Shown here piece by piece: positions 20,335 through 30,331 of a DNA stretch of 64,000 nucleotides; positions within the stretch are counted from its first letter, which is position 1; the number at the start of each line of letters is the position of its first letter. This stretch comes from an uncultured Psychrobacter sp. GTDB lineage: Bacteria; Pseudomonadota; Gammaproteobacteria; Pseudomonadales; Moraxellaceae. The translations under genes were made by a program, and so were the position numbers. Location: the NCBI GenBank assembly GCA_947489525.1, contig CANLDW010000001.1, positions 558,001 through 622,000 on the forward strand. The letters are read 5' to 3'. The notes beneath the pieces were generated by a model. It did not search any database, was not told where the DNA came from, and saw only the letters and a list, made by a program, of their open reading frames with translations.

Positions 20335-21002
20335 CAGTGGCCATTACGCAGAAGTAGCTGGCGATCGGCTAGAGCAGCAAGACTGCGATCGTGCGTAACC
20401 ATCAACAGCGCTGTTTGCATCGTGCTTTGTAGCTCTGAGAGCAAACCAAAGACGCTTTGCGCATTATCGTAATCCAAATTACCTGTAGGCTCATCAGCTA
20501 AGATAAGTGACGGTTTGGTCACCAGCGCGCGTGCAATCGCTACCCGCTGACGCTCACCACCAGACAACTCGCCTGGCCTGTGTTCGAGTCGATGACCCAA
20601 GCCGACGTTCTCTAGGATCTCAACAGCTTGTCTGCGTGCCTCAGTGGTAGATACTTTTGGGCGCATCAGTAGCGGCATAGCAACATTTTCTATCGCTGTA
20701 AATTCCGCTAAGAGATGATGAAACTGATAGATAAAGCCTAGATACTGATTGCGCATAGCGCCGCGCTGAGTCTCATTCATGTGATTGAGGCACTTACCGT
20801 GCAGCCAGACCTCACCGCTGGTAGGCGTATCAAGCCCGCCAAGCAAATGTAACAAAGTGCTCTTACCTGAACCACTCGTACCGACAATCGCAATGCGCTC
20901 GCCTGCATTAATATTTAAATCCAAACCCGTGAGTACTTGCGTACTGACCGCGCCTTCATCGTATATCTTACTGATATTGCTCGCCTCTAAAATGGCAGCC
21001 AT
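20322..21002 (-). CDS. lolD: Lipoprotein-releasing system ATP-binding protein LolD
   Basis: The ATPase of the inner-membrane machine that detaches outer-membrane lipoproteins and hands them to LolA. The 226-residue protein has Walker [10 protein letters not shown], the Q-loop [12 protein letters not shown] (the LLAEFTA stretch is typical of LolD), signature [15 protein letters not shown], Walker [13 protein letters not shown], and the H-loop [15 protein letters not shown] lies 7 bases before the ATG. It is 109 bp downstream of the permease gene on the same strand, so the two are probably cotranscribed. Confidence 0.93.
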   Translation of the reverse strand: MAAILEASNISKIYDEGAVSTQVLTGLDLNINAGERIAIVGTSGSGKSTLLHLLGGLDTPTSGEVWLHGKCLNHMNETQRGAMRNQYLGFIYQFHHLLAEFTAIENVAMPLLMRPKVSTTEARRQAVEILENVGLGHRLEHRPGELSGGERQRVAIARALVTKPSLILADEPTGNLDYDNAQSVFGLLSELQSTMQTALLMVTHDRSLAALADRQLLLRNGHWEQY

Positions 21003-21111
21003 AGCTTATCCTTCATTGACGTAATTGACGTACATTTAACTTCGTGTAGCGCTGTTCTTCGTGAAGCGGCGTTACTAGCATAGCAACGTTATGGATCGCG
21101 TTAAGAGCCAA

Positions 21112-22347
21112 TTACTCATAACGCAAAGTTTGTGCTGGTTGAATCCTAGCAGCACGGCGTGCAGGATAAATTGTCGCCAAAAAGCTCAAGATAAACGAAG
21201 CACCCGTAATTAACACCACATCCGTTAAACGCAGCTGCGAGGGCAGATAATTAATAAAGTAGGCATCAAATAGATTCAGACCGAAGCTTTGATTAATAAA
21301 CCCTAAGATATCGCTGATAGTTAGCGCAAATATAACGCCAAGTATAGTGCCTGCAATCGTACCGATCACGCCAATCACCACGCCTTGTACCATAAACACT
21401 TGAGTAATCAAGCGCGGAGAAGCACCAAAGGTTTTTAGAATAGCGATATCGGCTTTTTTATCCGTCACTAGCATGACAAGACTTGAGACAATATTAAAGG
21501 CAGCGACTAAGATGATTAAGAACAGCAACAAGCCTACCATCGCTTTTTCCATCTGAATTGCCCCAAACAAATTGCCATGCGTTTGCGTCCAATCACTAGG
21601 ATACAACTGCTGCGGAGCAATACTTGCCGCCTTTTGCGCGGCGATTGGTGCGGTAAAGATATCATCAAGCTTCATACGGATACCCTGCGCGCCATCTGGC
21701 AGACGCAGCAATCTTGCGGCATCATTCATCGGAATAAATGCCATTAGACTATCGACCTCTGGGCTGATGGTATAGATACCCGTAAGCGTAAAGCGCTTAA
21801 ACCTTGGTATCACGCCCGCTGGTGACGGTGAGGCCTCAGGCAGCACTAGCGTAACCTTATCACCAAGGCTTAGACCAAGCGACTGCACCATCTCCTCACC
21901 TAATACGATACTAAAATCACCACCTTGCAGCGTATCGATACTGCCTTCAATCATATTCTCGTTGATGATTGAGACGTTCTTTTCATATTCAGGTTCGACC
22001 CCAGTCACCATAATACCAGCGACTTGACCATTAGAGGTCAGCATGCCTTGCAGCTGAATAAAAGGGGCGACCGCGGTGACCTCTGGATCTGCATTGATAT
22101 CGTCAGCCAGCTCTTGCCAGTTACCGATGATTTCAGCTGAGGTTACTGTCGCTTGTGGCACCATACCCAAAATGCGAGATTTGAGCTCACGATCAAAGCC
22201 ATTCATCACTGAAAGCACTGTAATTAGTACAGCCACTCCCAAGGTAAGACCGATCATCGAGATTAAGGATATAAAGGAGATAAAGCGGTTACTGCGCTCC
22301 GCTCGGGTGTAGCGTAAACCGATAAACAATGCTAAAGGACGAAACAT
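21112..22347 (-). CDS. Lipoprotein-releasing system permease, LolC/LolE type (LolF-like)
   Basis: A 411-residue permease with the FtsX/LolCE layout: one N-terminal helix after LFIGLRYTRAERSNRFISFI, a large periplasmic domain (about 50-265) and three C-terminal helices, ending in the family's PARRAARIQPAQTLRYE. Enterobacteria have separate LolC and LolE. In Moraxellaceae and several other gammaproteobacteria a single homodimeric LolF is known. Only one permease gene is next to lolD here, which suggests LolF, but the rest of the genome is not visible. An AAAGAG site lies ahead of the ATG. Confidence 0.88.
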   Translation of the reverse strand: MFRPLALFIGLRYTRAERSNRFISFISLISMIGLTLGVAVLITVLSVMNGFDRELKSRILGMVPQATVTSAEIIGNWQELADDINADPEVTAVAPFIQLQGMLTSNGQVAGIMVTGVEPEYEKNVSIINENMIEGSIDTLQGGDFSIVLGEEMVQSLGLSLGDKVTLVLPEASPSPAGVIPRFKRFTLTGIYTISPEVDSLMAFIPMNDAARLLRLPDGAQGIRMKLDDIFTAPIAAQKAASIAPQQLYPSDWTQTHGNLFGAIQMEKAMVGLLLFLIILVAAFNIVSSLVMLVTDKKADIAILKTFGASPRLITQVFMVQGVVIGVIGTIAGTILGVIFALTISDILGFINQSFGLNLFDAYFINYLPSQLRLTDVVLITGASFILSFLATIYPARRAARIQPAQTLRYE

Positions 22348-22759
22348 ATTTAGACTCTTTGTCTCACTCGTATACTCCGTTAGGCAATGAGATAGCAGGC
22401 AGTTAAAACACTACCACATCGCCCGCTCAGGCACACAAATAGGGTTTTAGATGAACCGAAGTGATCCATCAAAAAGGAGCTAGTTTGACACAATTTAGCT
22501 AATATGTGCCAGTGATTAGCATAAACTTGACGTATTTTTTGTCGATAATAAGGCTTTTATATTATTTTTTATATAGGACTTGCTATTACTGAGTGCTATA
22601 CCTATATATTATATGCTAAAGACAATTGTCATTAACCCATCATTGTCGTTTGTACGTTCAAGCTAGTTTGTAGCCCTCTAATATCGATGCGTGTATACAT
22701 TAGGCTATCGACAAGCTTTTGTTGCAAACGTCATAGCTGACTTAATTTTGAGTATCTCC
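22348..22759. other. Intergenic region, no gene recognised
   Basis: 412 bases between the divergently transcribed lol operon and the next gene. It is AT-rich, especially 22530-22620, and must hold both promoters. I found no convincing -35/-10 pair, RNA or repeat. Confidence 0.5.
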
Positions 22760-23740
22760 ATGACCATAAACTATCAATATAAAAACGTTCAATCACCAAC
22801 TAAAATTACCTTATCTGATGAACAAGCAGCGGGTCACGCTGATCACTGGCGTATCTTGACCGATGATGTTAGTCATGATGTACCGGAGTGGTTGGCACAA
22901 ATGATCGAACGGGCAACCATGCCAAAAGGACTCAATGACAGCGTAAGCGCAAAGGATAGTTGTTTGTTATTGTCAGAGGATAGTCCTTGTCATATTAATC
23001 AAGTGCTGGCTATGAAGGATGGCAAGCCTGAGCGCTTTATTAATGCCTATCCGTGTGTCGATGGCCCTTATGGTCTGACTTGTAAGATTGAGCGCGTTAT
23101 CGTAAATGATAGCTCGCATGATGCGGTACTACGCTTGCGTACTCCTGATGGCAGTATTATTTACGCCTTTGATCAGCTCTATACCGCCAATCGTCACTTG
23201 TATCAACAAGACGCCGCTTACTTTGTAAATTTTAGCGCATGGGCGCATGAGATCAGCTTAAGTGAGCAGAACGAACTGATTGTGGTAGAAGACGCTGATG
23301 CTATCCGCTACCACCGCGCCTTTAATGATATTGTCGCGGCCAACGATGGTCAGATACCAGAAAATCTACAAGAGCAGATCAAAAACTGGCAGCCTGAGAC
23401 GGAAGCACAAATGGCACCGGTTGAGATTAACTTAGGTCACATGTGTGCCTATCTATTTGGTGATACCCTTGGTCAAGAAGACGAAGCTTGGTGTCAAGGT
23501 CAAGTGCTGGGCAAACACGATACGACTTTTAACGGTCAAAACGTCACTTTGTTCGATGTGGTCATTTTACGCGAACAAGATGCTGATCCTTTCGTTGTGC
23601 GTATTGCTGCGCCCACAACAGCGACTACCAGCACGATTAAAGTCCATGACTACGTGCAAGCCAACGTCTGGCTACAAGCAGCTGTCTATAAAGAGAATCA
23701 ATATGCAAAAGCAGCTACCTCGTCTGCACAAGTGAGCTGA
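22760..23740 (+). CDS. Conserved-looking protein of unknown function
   Basis: About 326 residues, not recognised. It is soluble and acidic with no signal peptide from the chosen ATG, and has Cys residues spread through the N-terminal half (CLLLSEDSPCH, YPCVDGPYGLTCKIE). The last third reads like a small beta-rich (OB-like) domain (EAWCQGQVLGKHDTTFNGQN, VHDYVQANVWLQAAVYKENQ), but I cannot name a family. The frame stays open to a GTG at 22691, which would add a hydrophobic 23-residue stretch; I prefer 22760. It is followed by a strong palindromic terminator shared with the convergent SCP2 gene. Confidence 0.65.
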   Translation: MTINYQYKNVQSPTKITLSDEQAAGHADHWRILTDDVSHDVPEWLAQMIERATMPKGLNDSVSAKDSCLLLSEDSPCHINQVLAMKDGKPERFINAYPCVDGPYGLTCKIERVIVNDSSHDAVLRLRTPDGSIIYAFDQLYTANRHLYQQDAAYFVNFSAWAHEISLSEQNELIVVEDADAIRYHRAFNDIVAANDGQIPENLQEQIKNWQPETEAQMAPVEINLGHMCAYLFGDTLGQEDEAWCQGQVLGKHDTTFNGQNVTLFDVVILREQDADPFVVRIAAPTTATTSTIKVHDYVQANVWLQAAVYKENQYAKAATSSAQVS

Positions 23741-23769
23741 TTCTGTACTAAAATTTGATGATAATAAAG

Positions 23770-23823
23770 AAGCCCCTACTTTGAACTGACCCCCGTAAGT
23801 TGGTCAGTTCAAAGTAGGGGCTT
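23770..23823. terminator. Bidirectional terminator, 22-bp perfect palindrome
   Basis: AAGCCCCTACTTTGAACTGACC is followed after 10 bases by its exact reverse complement, with TTTTGT after it on the plus strand. It lies between two convergent genes and can serve both. The stem is longer than that of a typical terminator. Confidence 0.85.
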
Positions 23824-23890
23824 TTGTATATCGTTTATACCTGTTATTTATACAGTCGACCTACTCAGATTAATTTTTTTTATTTCGCTA

Positions 23891-24280
23891 TTAAGCCATC
23901 GTTGTCATAGATTTAATGCGGCTGTACAACTCTTTTTGCTCGGCGCTGGGACGAGCCGTTTGTACTGCCATTAGCTTCGACATATCGCCCTCTACGCGTA
24001 TTTTACCATTCATAAACGCGCCCATGATCTGATTGGTATCAAAATCGGTGATAATGGATTGTAAAATGGTGCGATCCAATAACAAAGTGGTTGTCGCCTC
24101 ACTGTTAAGACCGCGGTGCAGCAGTCCATCAGCAAAGTTGGCTTCGATCGTCTCATCCCCATCAGCTATTTTTAAGTTTATGATCATAGAAGCAAGGGTG
24201 GGCGGTAGATTTAGTTCACCCGCCTCTGCGCCCATTTGTTCCACTTTATCGAACCAGTCCTTTGTCAAAAATTCAGCCAT
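23891..24280 (-). CDS. SCP2 sterol-binding domain protein
   Basis: A 129-residue protein with the SCP2 fold pattern: an N-terminal helix (TKDWFDKVEQMGAEAG), strands around INLKIADGDETIEANFADG and TTTLLLDRTILQSII, and the family's closing section MGAFMNGKIRVEGDMSKLMA. SCP2 domains bind lipids or acyl-CoAs in a hydrophobic pocket. Stand-alone bacterial versions have no settled role. Start ATG with GAGGAT upstream. It converges on the unknown gene at 22760, sharing the palindromic terminator. Confidence 0.85.
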   Translation of the reverse strand: MAEFLTKDWFDKVEQMGAEAGELNLPPTLASMIINLKIADGDETIEANFADGLLHRGLNSEATTTLLLDRTILQSIITDFDTNQIMGAFMNGKIRVEGDMSKLMAVQTARPSAEQKELYSRIKSMTTMA

Positions 24281-24289
24281 GCTATTATC

Positions 24290-24323
24290 CTCAATTATCG
24301 TAATATCTCAATTATCGTAATAT
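24290..24323. repeat. 17-bp perfect tandem duplication upstream of the SCP2 gene
   Basis: CTCAATTATCGTAATAT occurs twice in a row. On the minus strand the downstream unit supplies the GAGG of the ribosome site of the SCP2 gene, and both units hold an ATATTACGAT stretch. Confidence 0.95.
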
Positions 24324-25012
24324 AAAAAAGTGGTGATGCCACTTAGAATGGTAATCATTGTCCATTTTATTATAGCGGGCGACGCTTGTATAAGTAAAAC
24401 CCCTTTGGCGCTCTACTTGCTAAATTGTAACAAAATTGCTGCTTATACCGAGACACTACACCGATGCACTACTAAGTGAGCCTTTACTGAACAATGGCGC
24501 AGACACATCCAATATGGTCTAAAGTATGCCGCTGCACGATACTTCTCCAAACTTAGCTGCATATCATTTCAAGCGTTCATATAATAAGTTATCTGATAAA
24601 CTGTATACCAAAGAGTTTGTATTTTAGTACACACATCTGATGATATTTAGTCAGTATTGCGTTACAATACCCCTAAACAGAGTCAGGAGTTTTGACTACT
24701 TGTATTACGTGGTTATAGGCTGATTTTTTAGTTGACTGCTGTCGGCGCTCAGCCTACAGTAATATGTTAAAAACAGCACTTCTTCTCACTCACGCGTTAT
24801 TAATAATCCTACTATCGGTCATTCAAAGCGCTTCTACTAACAGCGCTGCTTGCTCAATATTGCTTTGATGCAGGTTGTATAGCTGATAGTCAAAGCGCGT
24901 CAGTGTAGAGAGTTATTGTAATATAAGACAGTGGTTAGATTGTTTATGACTATTAGCACTGTAGATATTTAGTTAATTCTGTTGATAATTTAGGCTGTAA
25001 AGGAATCATCCA
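24324..25012. other. Long intergenic region upstream of ccoN
   Basis: 689 bases with no convincing gene. It must hold the promoter of the cbb3 operon. I looked for an FNR/Anr box (TTGAT-N4-ATCAA) and did not find a good one. TCAAAGCG (24824) and GCTTTGA (24862) can pair across about 30 bases, and a TCAAAGCG copy recurs near 24894. An untranslated RNA here is possible but unsupported. Confidence 0.45.
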
Positions 25013-26494
25013 ATGAGTTTACAAAACACAGCAGTCGCCTCAGTTGATCGTGAGTACGAAATTACCGTCGTTAGATTTTTTACGATAATGGCCGTAGCTT
25101 GGGGCATCGTCGGTATGAGTTTGGGCGTATTTTTAGCCTCTCAGTTAGCTTGGCCTGCGCTCAACTTTGACATTCCATGGTTGACGTTTAGTCGTTTAAG
25201 ACCACTACATACTAACGCCGTTATCTTTGCGTTCGGTGGTTGTGCGCTATTTGCAACCTCCTACTATATTGTACAGCGCACGTGTAAGACGCGGCTTTTT
25301 GCGCCATACCTAGCTTGGTTTACCTTTTGGGGTTGGCAGGCTGTTATTGTGGCCGCTGTTATTACCCTGCCGCTTGGTTTGACCAGTAGTAAGGAATACG
25401 CTGAGCTTGAGTGGCCAATCGATATTTTAATTGCTTTAGTATGGATATCATATGCGATTGTCTTCTTTGGTACCCTAATTAAACGTAAAACTTCACATAT
25501 CTATGTGGCTAACTGGTTCTTTGCCGCTTTTATTATTACTATTGCGCTTTTGCATATTGTCAACAGTATGGCAATCCCTGTTAGCGCCTTTAATTCTTAC
25601 TCGCTGTTTGGCGGTGCTACTGATGCGATGGTGCAATGGTGGTATGGTCACAATGCGGTTGGATTTTATTTGACAGCAGCCTTTTTGGGCATGATGTATT
25701 ATTTCGTTCCGGTACAGATTGGTCGTCCTATTTATTCTTATCGCTTGTCTATTGTCCACTTTTGGGCGCTCATTGCTGCTTATATGTGGGCAGGTGGTCA
25801 CCACCTCCATTATTCAGCGCTTCCTGATTGGACACAGTCGCTTGCTATGGTGTTCTCAATTATCCTATTCGCACCATCGTGGGGCGGTATGATCAATGGT
25901 GTGTTAACTCTATCAGGTAGCTGGGACAAACTACGTACCGATCCGATCATTCGCTTTATGATTGTGGCACTATCGTTTTATGCAATGTCAACGTTTGAAG
26001 GCCCCATGATGTCGATTAAGACGGTTAACGCCTTATCGCATAATACGGATTGGACTATTGGTCACGTACACTCAGGCGCACTCGGCTGGGTTGGTATGAT
26101 TACTATTGGTTCATTATACGTGCTACTACCACGTATATATAACAAACCTAAGATGTACTCTATCAGTCTCATCACCACTCACTTTTGGCTCGCGACTGCA
26201 GGTACTATCTTTTATATCGTATCCATGTGGATCTCAGGTATTGGTCAAGGCATGATGTGGCTGGCTACTAATCCAGATGGTACTTTAGTTTATAGCTTTG
26301 TTGATACGGTTGAGTTCTCGCATTATCCATATATAGGCCGTGCATTTGGTGGTCTGCTATATGTATCAGGTATGTTTGTTATGGCGTATAACTGCTATAA
26401 AACACTACAAATGCCAGAAGGTAAACCTGTAGATACTGCAGATCCTACAGATCATCGTCCAAGTCTCGAAAAGCCTTCGACAGCTAACGTATAA
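25013..26494 (+). CDS. ccoN: cbb3-type cytochrome c oxidase subunit I
   Basis: The catalytic haem-copper subunit of the high-affinity terminal oxidase. It has 493 residues and about 12 helices. Metal-ligand histidines are visible in [16 protein letters not shown] (haem b), [18 protein letters not shown] (CuB region), [14 protein letters not shown] (CuB His pair), and [14 protein letters not shown] (haem b3/b). AAAGGA is 10 bases before the ATG. It leads the tight operon ccoNOQP, with ccoO starting 10 bases after its stop. This oxidase supports respiration at low oxygen. Confidence 0.97.
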   Translation: MSLQNTAVASVDREYEITVVRFFTIMAVAWGIVGMSLGVFLASQLAWPALNFDIPWLTFSRLRPLHTNAVIFAFGGCALFATSYYIVQRTCKTRLFAPYLAWFTFWGWQAVIVAAVITLPLGLTSSKEYAELEWPIDILIALVWISYAIVFFGTLIKRKTSHIYVANWFFAAFIITIALLHIVNSMAIPVSAFNSYSLFGGATDAMVQWWYGHNAVGFYLTAAFLGMMYYFVPVQIGRPIYSYRLSIVHFWALIAAYMWAGGHHLHYSALPDWTQSLAMVFSIILFAPSWGGMINGVLTLSGSWDKLRTDPIIRFMIVALSFYAMSTFEGPMMSIKTVNALSHNTDWTIGHVHSGALGWVGMITIGSLYVLLPRIYNKPKMYSISLITTHFWLATAGTIFYIVSMWISGIGQGMMWLATNPDGTLVYSFVDTVEFSHYPYIGRAFGGLLYVSGMFVMAYNCYKTLQMPEGKPVDTADPTDHRPSLEKPSTANV

Positions 26495-26503
26495 GGAGCG
26501 ATC

Positions 26504-27142
26504 ATGGCTGGTACACCGCATGAAATTATTGAAAAAAATACAGGCTTGCTCGTTATCGGTATCGTTATTGCTATTAGCTTTGCAACGCTAGTCGAAATCG
26601 TACCGCTGATTTATGATAATAAAGGTCCTGAGGATGGTGGTGTCAATACGCCACTGCCAGCGATGGAGCCTTGGACAGCGCTTGAGTTTGAAGGTCGCGA
26701 TATTTATATCCGTGAAGGCTGTCACGTTTGTCACACGCAGATGGTTCGACCATTGCGGGCTGAGGTGGAGCGTTATGGCCCCTACTCTCGTGCTGCTGAG
26801 TCCACGTGGGATCATCCATTCTTATGGGGATCAAAGCGTACTGGACCTGATTTGGCTCGAGTCGGTGGACGTTATTCAGAAGATTGGCAAAAGCAGCATC
26901 TTATTGATCCGCGTTCACTCGTTCCTGAGTCCGTGATGCCAGGTTTCCCATGGCTTGCTGAAAATGAAGTTAACGGTGAAGACATTCAAGAAAAGATGCG
27001 TTTATTCCGCGATCGCTTTGGTGTGCCTTATACCGAAGAGGATATTGAAGGCGCACCTGATGCTGTGCTAGGTGCTACCGAGCTTGATGCCTTAGTTGCC
27101 TATTTGCAACAGTTAGGTACAGCAATGGAAGGACAGCGCTAA
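26504..27142 (+). CDS. ccoO: cbb3-type cytochrome c oxidase subunit II (mono-haem cytochrome c)
   Basis: A 212-residue membrane-anchored cytochrome. One N-terminal helix ([20 protein letters not shown]) is followed by a periplasmic domain with a single haem-binding motif, [13 protein letters not shown], and a distal Met ligand probably in [10 protein letters not shown]. It passes electrons from CcoP to CcoN. AAGGAG precedes the ATG, and its TAA stop overlaps the ccoQ start by one base (TAATG), implying translational coupling. Confidence 0.96.
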   Translation: MAGTPHEIIEKNTGLLVIGIVIAISFATLVEIVPLIYDNKGPEDGGVNTPLPAMEPWTALEFEGRDIYIREGCHVCHTQMVRPLRAEVERYGPYSRAAESTWDHPFLWGSKRTGPDLARVGGRYSEDWQKQHLIDPRSLVPESVMPGFPWLAENEVNGEDIQEKMRLFRDRFGVPYTEEDIEGAPDAVLGATELDALVAYLQQLGTAMEGQR

Positions 27143-27324
27143 TGGGTATTGGTGAATTACAAACGATTGCGACCGTGTCTGCCTTTATTGCCTTCATAGG
27201 TGTTGCATGGTGGGCGTATTCGCCAAAAAACAAAAAACGCTTCGAAGAAGATGCACAACTTGCGCTCGATGATGAAGATATTGAATCTTCGTCTGAAGAG
27301 CGGCGCAATAAGGATAAACAATGA
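27142..27324 (+). CDS. ccoQ: cbb3 oxidase subunit CcoQ
   Basis: A 60-residue protein with one hydrophobic segment (LQTIATVSAFIAFIGVAWWAY) and a charged C-terminus (KNKKRFEEDAQLALDDEDIE), the standard CcoQ layout. It stabilises the oxidase. It overlaps ccoO (TAATG) and ccoP (ATGA), so it is coupled on both sides. Confidence 0.92.
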   Translation: MGIGELQTIATVSAFIAFIGVAWWAYSPKNKKRFEEDAQLALDDEDIESSSEERRNKDKQ

Positions 27325-28469
27325 CATTTTTTTGGAGTTCTTGGATCACCATCTTAAGTATTGCTTGCTGGGCAGGTATTCTTGGTGTCTTATTATTCGT
27401 ACTAAAATACAAGCCTGATGTCGAAGAAGACGGCACCACTGGGCATGAATACGACGGCATTCGTGAATACGATAAGCCATTACCTAAATGGTGGCTAGTT
27501 ATATTCTTTGGTTCAATCGTTTGGGGTTTTGCTTACTGGATATTCTTTCCTGCTATTTTCCCATCGAGCTGGAATGGTATTACCACAGTAGAGGTTGATG
27601 GTGAAACTGTGCCTTGGACCTCAAAAAACGAGCTTTATAGTGAGCTTGAAGAAAACGATAGAATCTTTACAAATAACTTCGAGCAAACGATATTAGTCAG
27701 AGCCAATGCTGCGGAGGCGACGCAAACGTTAAGTCAGCTTAGCAGCTTACAAACAACGCTGCGCCGTAGTGAGTCGCCACCAGCTGACCTACAAACGCAA
27801 ATTGATGAACAGATTGAACAGCTTGGTCCCTATGTTGAGCGATTGGCTCAAGACCCTAATGCGCTTAAAGTAGGCAGTCGCCTATTCTTGCAGAACTGTT
27901 CGGTTTGTCATGGTTCAAATGCTAAAGGTGGTCGTGGTTATCCTAATTTGACCGATGACGCTTGGCTATATGGCGGTGAGGCAAAAGATATCTTGACTAC
28001 GCTGCATTACGGACGTGTAGGCGGTATGCCAGCGTGGCGTGATCAGATTGGTGAGGACGGCGTCCGCGCTGCATCAGAGTACGTTTTATCCTTATCGCCT
28101 AACAACGGTCATATCGATAATGGTGAGCTGGATCAAACCTTAGTTAGACAAGGTGAAGCAATATTTGCACAGCAGTGTGCACTGTGTCATGGGCCGGATG
28201 CTAAAGGTATGACGTCAGTTGGTGCGCCTAACTTGACAGATAATATTTGGCTGTATGGCGGTGAGCGTGAAACCGTACGCAATACGCTACGTTACGGACG
28301 CGCCGGTGTAATGCCTGAGTGGGAGACAAAACTAGGTAACGAGCGTATTATGCTACTTGCCGCGTATGTCTACTCATTGTCAGACAGAGCCTCTACCCAG
28401 CAAACTCGTCCAAATATTACAGCGGCAGCAGCTACTATTAGTAATGAGCAAACCGTAAGCGCTAACTAG
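27321..28469 (+). CDS. ccoP: cbb3-type cytochrome c oxidase subunit III (di-haem cytochrome c)
   Basis: 382 residues. Two N-terminal membrane segments are joined by a cytoplasmic loop with the family motif EYDGIREYDKPLPKWW. Two periplasmic cytochrome c domains follow, with motifs CSVCHGSNAKGG (about residue 192) and CALCHGPDAKG (about 289) and matching Met ligands in VGGMPAWRD and AGVMPEWE. It takes electrons from soluble cytochromes. The last 30 residues are a Thr/Ala-rich tail. It is the last gene of the coupled ccoNOQP run and is followed by a terminator. Confidence 0.96.
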   Translation: MTFFWSSWITILSIACWAGILGVLLFVLKYKPDVEEDGTTGHEYDGIREYDKPLPKWWLVIFFGSIVWGFAYWIFFPAIFPSSWNGITTVEVDGETVPWTSKNELYSELEENDRIFTNNFEQTILVRANAAEATQTLSQLSSLQTTLRRSESPPADLQTQIDEQIEQLGPYVERLAQDPNALKVGSRLFLQNCSVCHGSNAKGGRGYPNLTDDAWLYGGEAKDILTTLHYGRVGGMPAWRDQIGEDGVRAASEYVLSLSPNNGHIDNGELDQTLVRQGEAIFAQQCALCHGPDAKGMTSVGAPNLTDNIWLYGGERETVRNTLRYGRAGVMPEWETKLGNERIMLLAAYVYSLSDRASTQQTRPNITAAAATISNEQTVSAN

Positions 28470-28526
28470 TCGTTTGTTTTGTTACCTTCAATTAGTGAAT
28501 GGTTATATTTAGTAGATAGTTAGACC

Positions 28527-28556
28527 AAAGGAGAGCTGTTTACAGTTCTCCTTTTT
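28527..28556 (+). terminator. Terminator after ccoP
   Basis: AAAGGAGAGCTG and CAGTTCTCCTTT pair with one mismatch around TTTA, followed by TT. It lies 57 bases past the stop. The remaining AT-rich 250 bases up to ccoG show no gene, so ccoG probably has its own promoter. Confidence 0.75.
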
Positions 28557-28808
28557 CACATTTTGTGGTTCAGTTTAGTACCCTATACAGCAGTTCTTAT
28601 GACAATAAAATTGTAATAAGTTGATTGTTTTTTATGAAGCATCCCCCATTTATTAAGACATCAATTTATAGTAATTGTTAATAAATTCAACTACGTAGCT
28701 CCTTATTTAGTTATATCTACTTAGTTATTGCACCATCTTTCCTTTTGTACATACGCAGTAGTCAGAGTCATGCCAGCAAACTGATTCTTTGTTTAAAGAG
28801 GCACGTTT

Positions 28809-30218
28809 ATGTCAGCACAATCTCCTAATAAAATTCCAGTTCAGCAAATTGATTTAAACGCTGAAAAACAAAGAGTACACCCGCGCTTTGTGACAGGGTT
28901 TTATCAAAACATTCGCATCATCAGCATGTATTTTTTCTTAGCGCTGTTTTTGCTGTTGCCATGGCTACGCTACAATGATCGTCAAGCGATATGGTTTGAT
29001 GTGCTCTCGCAGCACTACTATGTGTTTGGTCTGACATTTTTAACGCAAGATTTCTTTTTTGTGGCCGCTTTTGCCATGATTGCCGCTTTTACCTTGTTTG
29101 TGGTGACTGTCTATGCAGGACGGGTTTGGTGTGGATACGCTTGTCCGCAGACGATTTGGACACATTTATATCAACATGTCGAGAAGTGGGTCATCGGTGA
29201 TCGCAATAAGCGCCTTAAATTTGATAAAGCGCCTATGAGTCCAACCAAAGCCTTTAAGCGCTTTTTGGTTTATTTTATTTGGTTTGCTTTATCCGTTATT
29301 ACAGCGACGACGTTTGTCAGCTACGTGTCTGGTACGGAAGCCATATATCAAAATTGGCAAATGGTAGGATTTATCCCTTTTCCTGATTGGCCAACGTGGA
29401 TATGGGTATCCGTGTTTATCTTTACTTTTGCCACTTATGCCAATGCCGGTTACATGCGTGAGCAGATGTGTGTACAAATCTGTCCTTATGGCCGCTTTCA
29501 AAGCGTGATGTTTGATAAGGACACTTTAATTGTCTCCTACGATTATGAGCGCGGTGAACCTCGTGGCCCCCGCAAAAAGGGCACTCATCCAGATGATTTA
29601 GGCGATTGTATCGAGTGCCAGATGTGCGTGCAGGTCTGTCCGACTGGTATCGATATTCGCGACGGTTTACAGGTAGCTTGTATCCAGTGTGCCGCTTGCG
29701 TTGATGCGTGTAATGAGATCATGGACAAGGTCGGCTATCCACGCGGACTGATTCGTTACACTACTGAACATCAGCTGGTAGAGAATAAAAAGACCCAAGT
29801 GCTGCGTCCGCGTCTCTTTGCTTACTTAGCGCTGCTCGCTGTACTTTGCGGTGGTTTAATTTTTGCGCTTACCGATCGCGTACCGCTTGAGATCGATATC
29901 CGCCGCGATCGCAACCAGTTGTCTTCAATTAACGCACAAGGCATGATTGAGAACAGTTATGTGGTGAAATTGACCAATAAAACGCAGGATGAGCACACGT
30001 ACAAGATCACGCTTGAGCCGCAAGACGGTCTAAGTTTGCAGCTGCGTTTCAACGATGTACCGCTTGCCCCTGGAGAGAGTTTTGATATGCCAGTAAGTAT
30101 TTATGGTGATCCTAGTGTCGTTGAGTCTGGTCAAACGCCTGTCACATTAAAGGTGGTTAGTGAGGATGGTAAGTATGAAGCAAGTAAAACCAATACCTTT
30201 ACTACGCAGGGGCAGTAA
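28809..30218 (+). CDS. ccoG: Cytochrome c oxidase accessory protein CcoG
   Basis: A 469-residue membrane iron-sulfur protein needed to assemble the cbb3 oxidase by supplying reduced copper. It has about five membrane segments and the polyferredoxin motifs GRVWCGYACPQTIW and CIECQMCVQVCPTGIDI followed by CIQCAACVDACNEIM (two 4Fe-4S clusters). A C-terminal periplasmic Ig-like domain carries PVSIYGDPSVVESG. AAAGAGG precedes the ATG. It stands 339 bp behind ccoP and 113 bp ahead of ccoH. Confidence 0.94.
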   Translation: MSAQSPNKIPVQQIDLNAEKQRVHPRFVTGFYQNIRIISMYFFLALFLLLPWLRYNDRQAIWFDVLSQHYYVFGLTFLTQDFFFVAAFAMIAAFTLFVVTVYAGRVWCGYACPQTIWTHLYQHVEKWVIGDRNKRLKFDKAPMSPTKAFKRFLVYFIWFALSVITATTFVSYVSGTEAIYQNWQMVGFIPFPDWPTWIWVSVFIFTFATYANAGYMREQMCVQICPYGRFQSVMFDKDTLIVSYDYERGEPRGPRKKGTHPDDLGDCIECQMCVQVCPTGIDIRDGLQVACIQCAACVDACNEIMDKVGYPRGLIRYTTEHQLVENKKTQVLRPRLFAYLALLAVLCGGLIFALTDRVPLEIDIRRDRNQLSSINAQGMIENSYVVKLTNKTQDEHTYKITLEPQDGLSLQLRFNDVPLAPGESFDMPVSIYGDPSVVESGQTPVTLKVVSEDGKYEASKTNTFTTQGQ

Positions 30219-30331
30219 TTATTAGTTGTCAATTATCACAGCAATTTGACTGAGCATAGGGTATAAACTCGTACTTATATCCCTTTGCTCGTACAGATCA
30301 TACAATCATTAATAGTGTAAACAGGTACTCT

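Noticed and set aside
24324-25012. FNR/Anr box for the cbb3 operon
   Set aside because: No sequence close to TTGAT-N4-ATCAA was found on inspection; the operon's control remains open.
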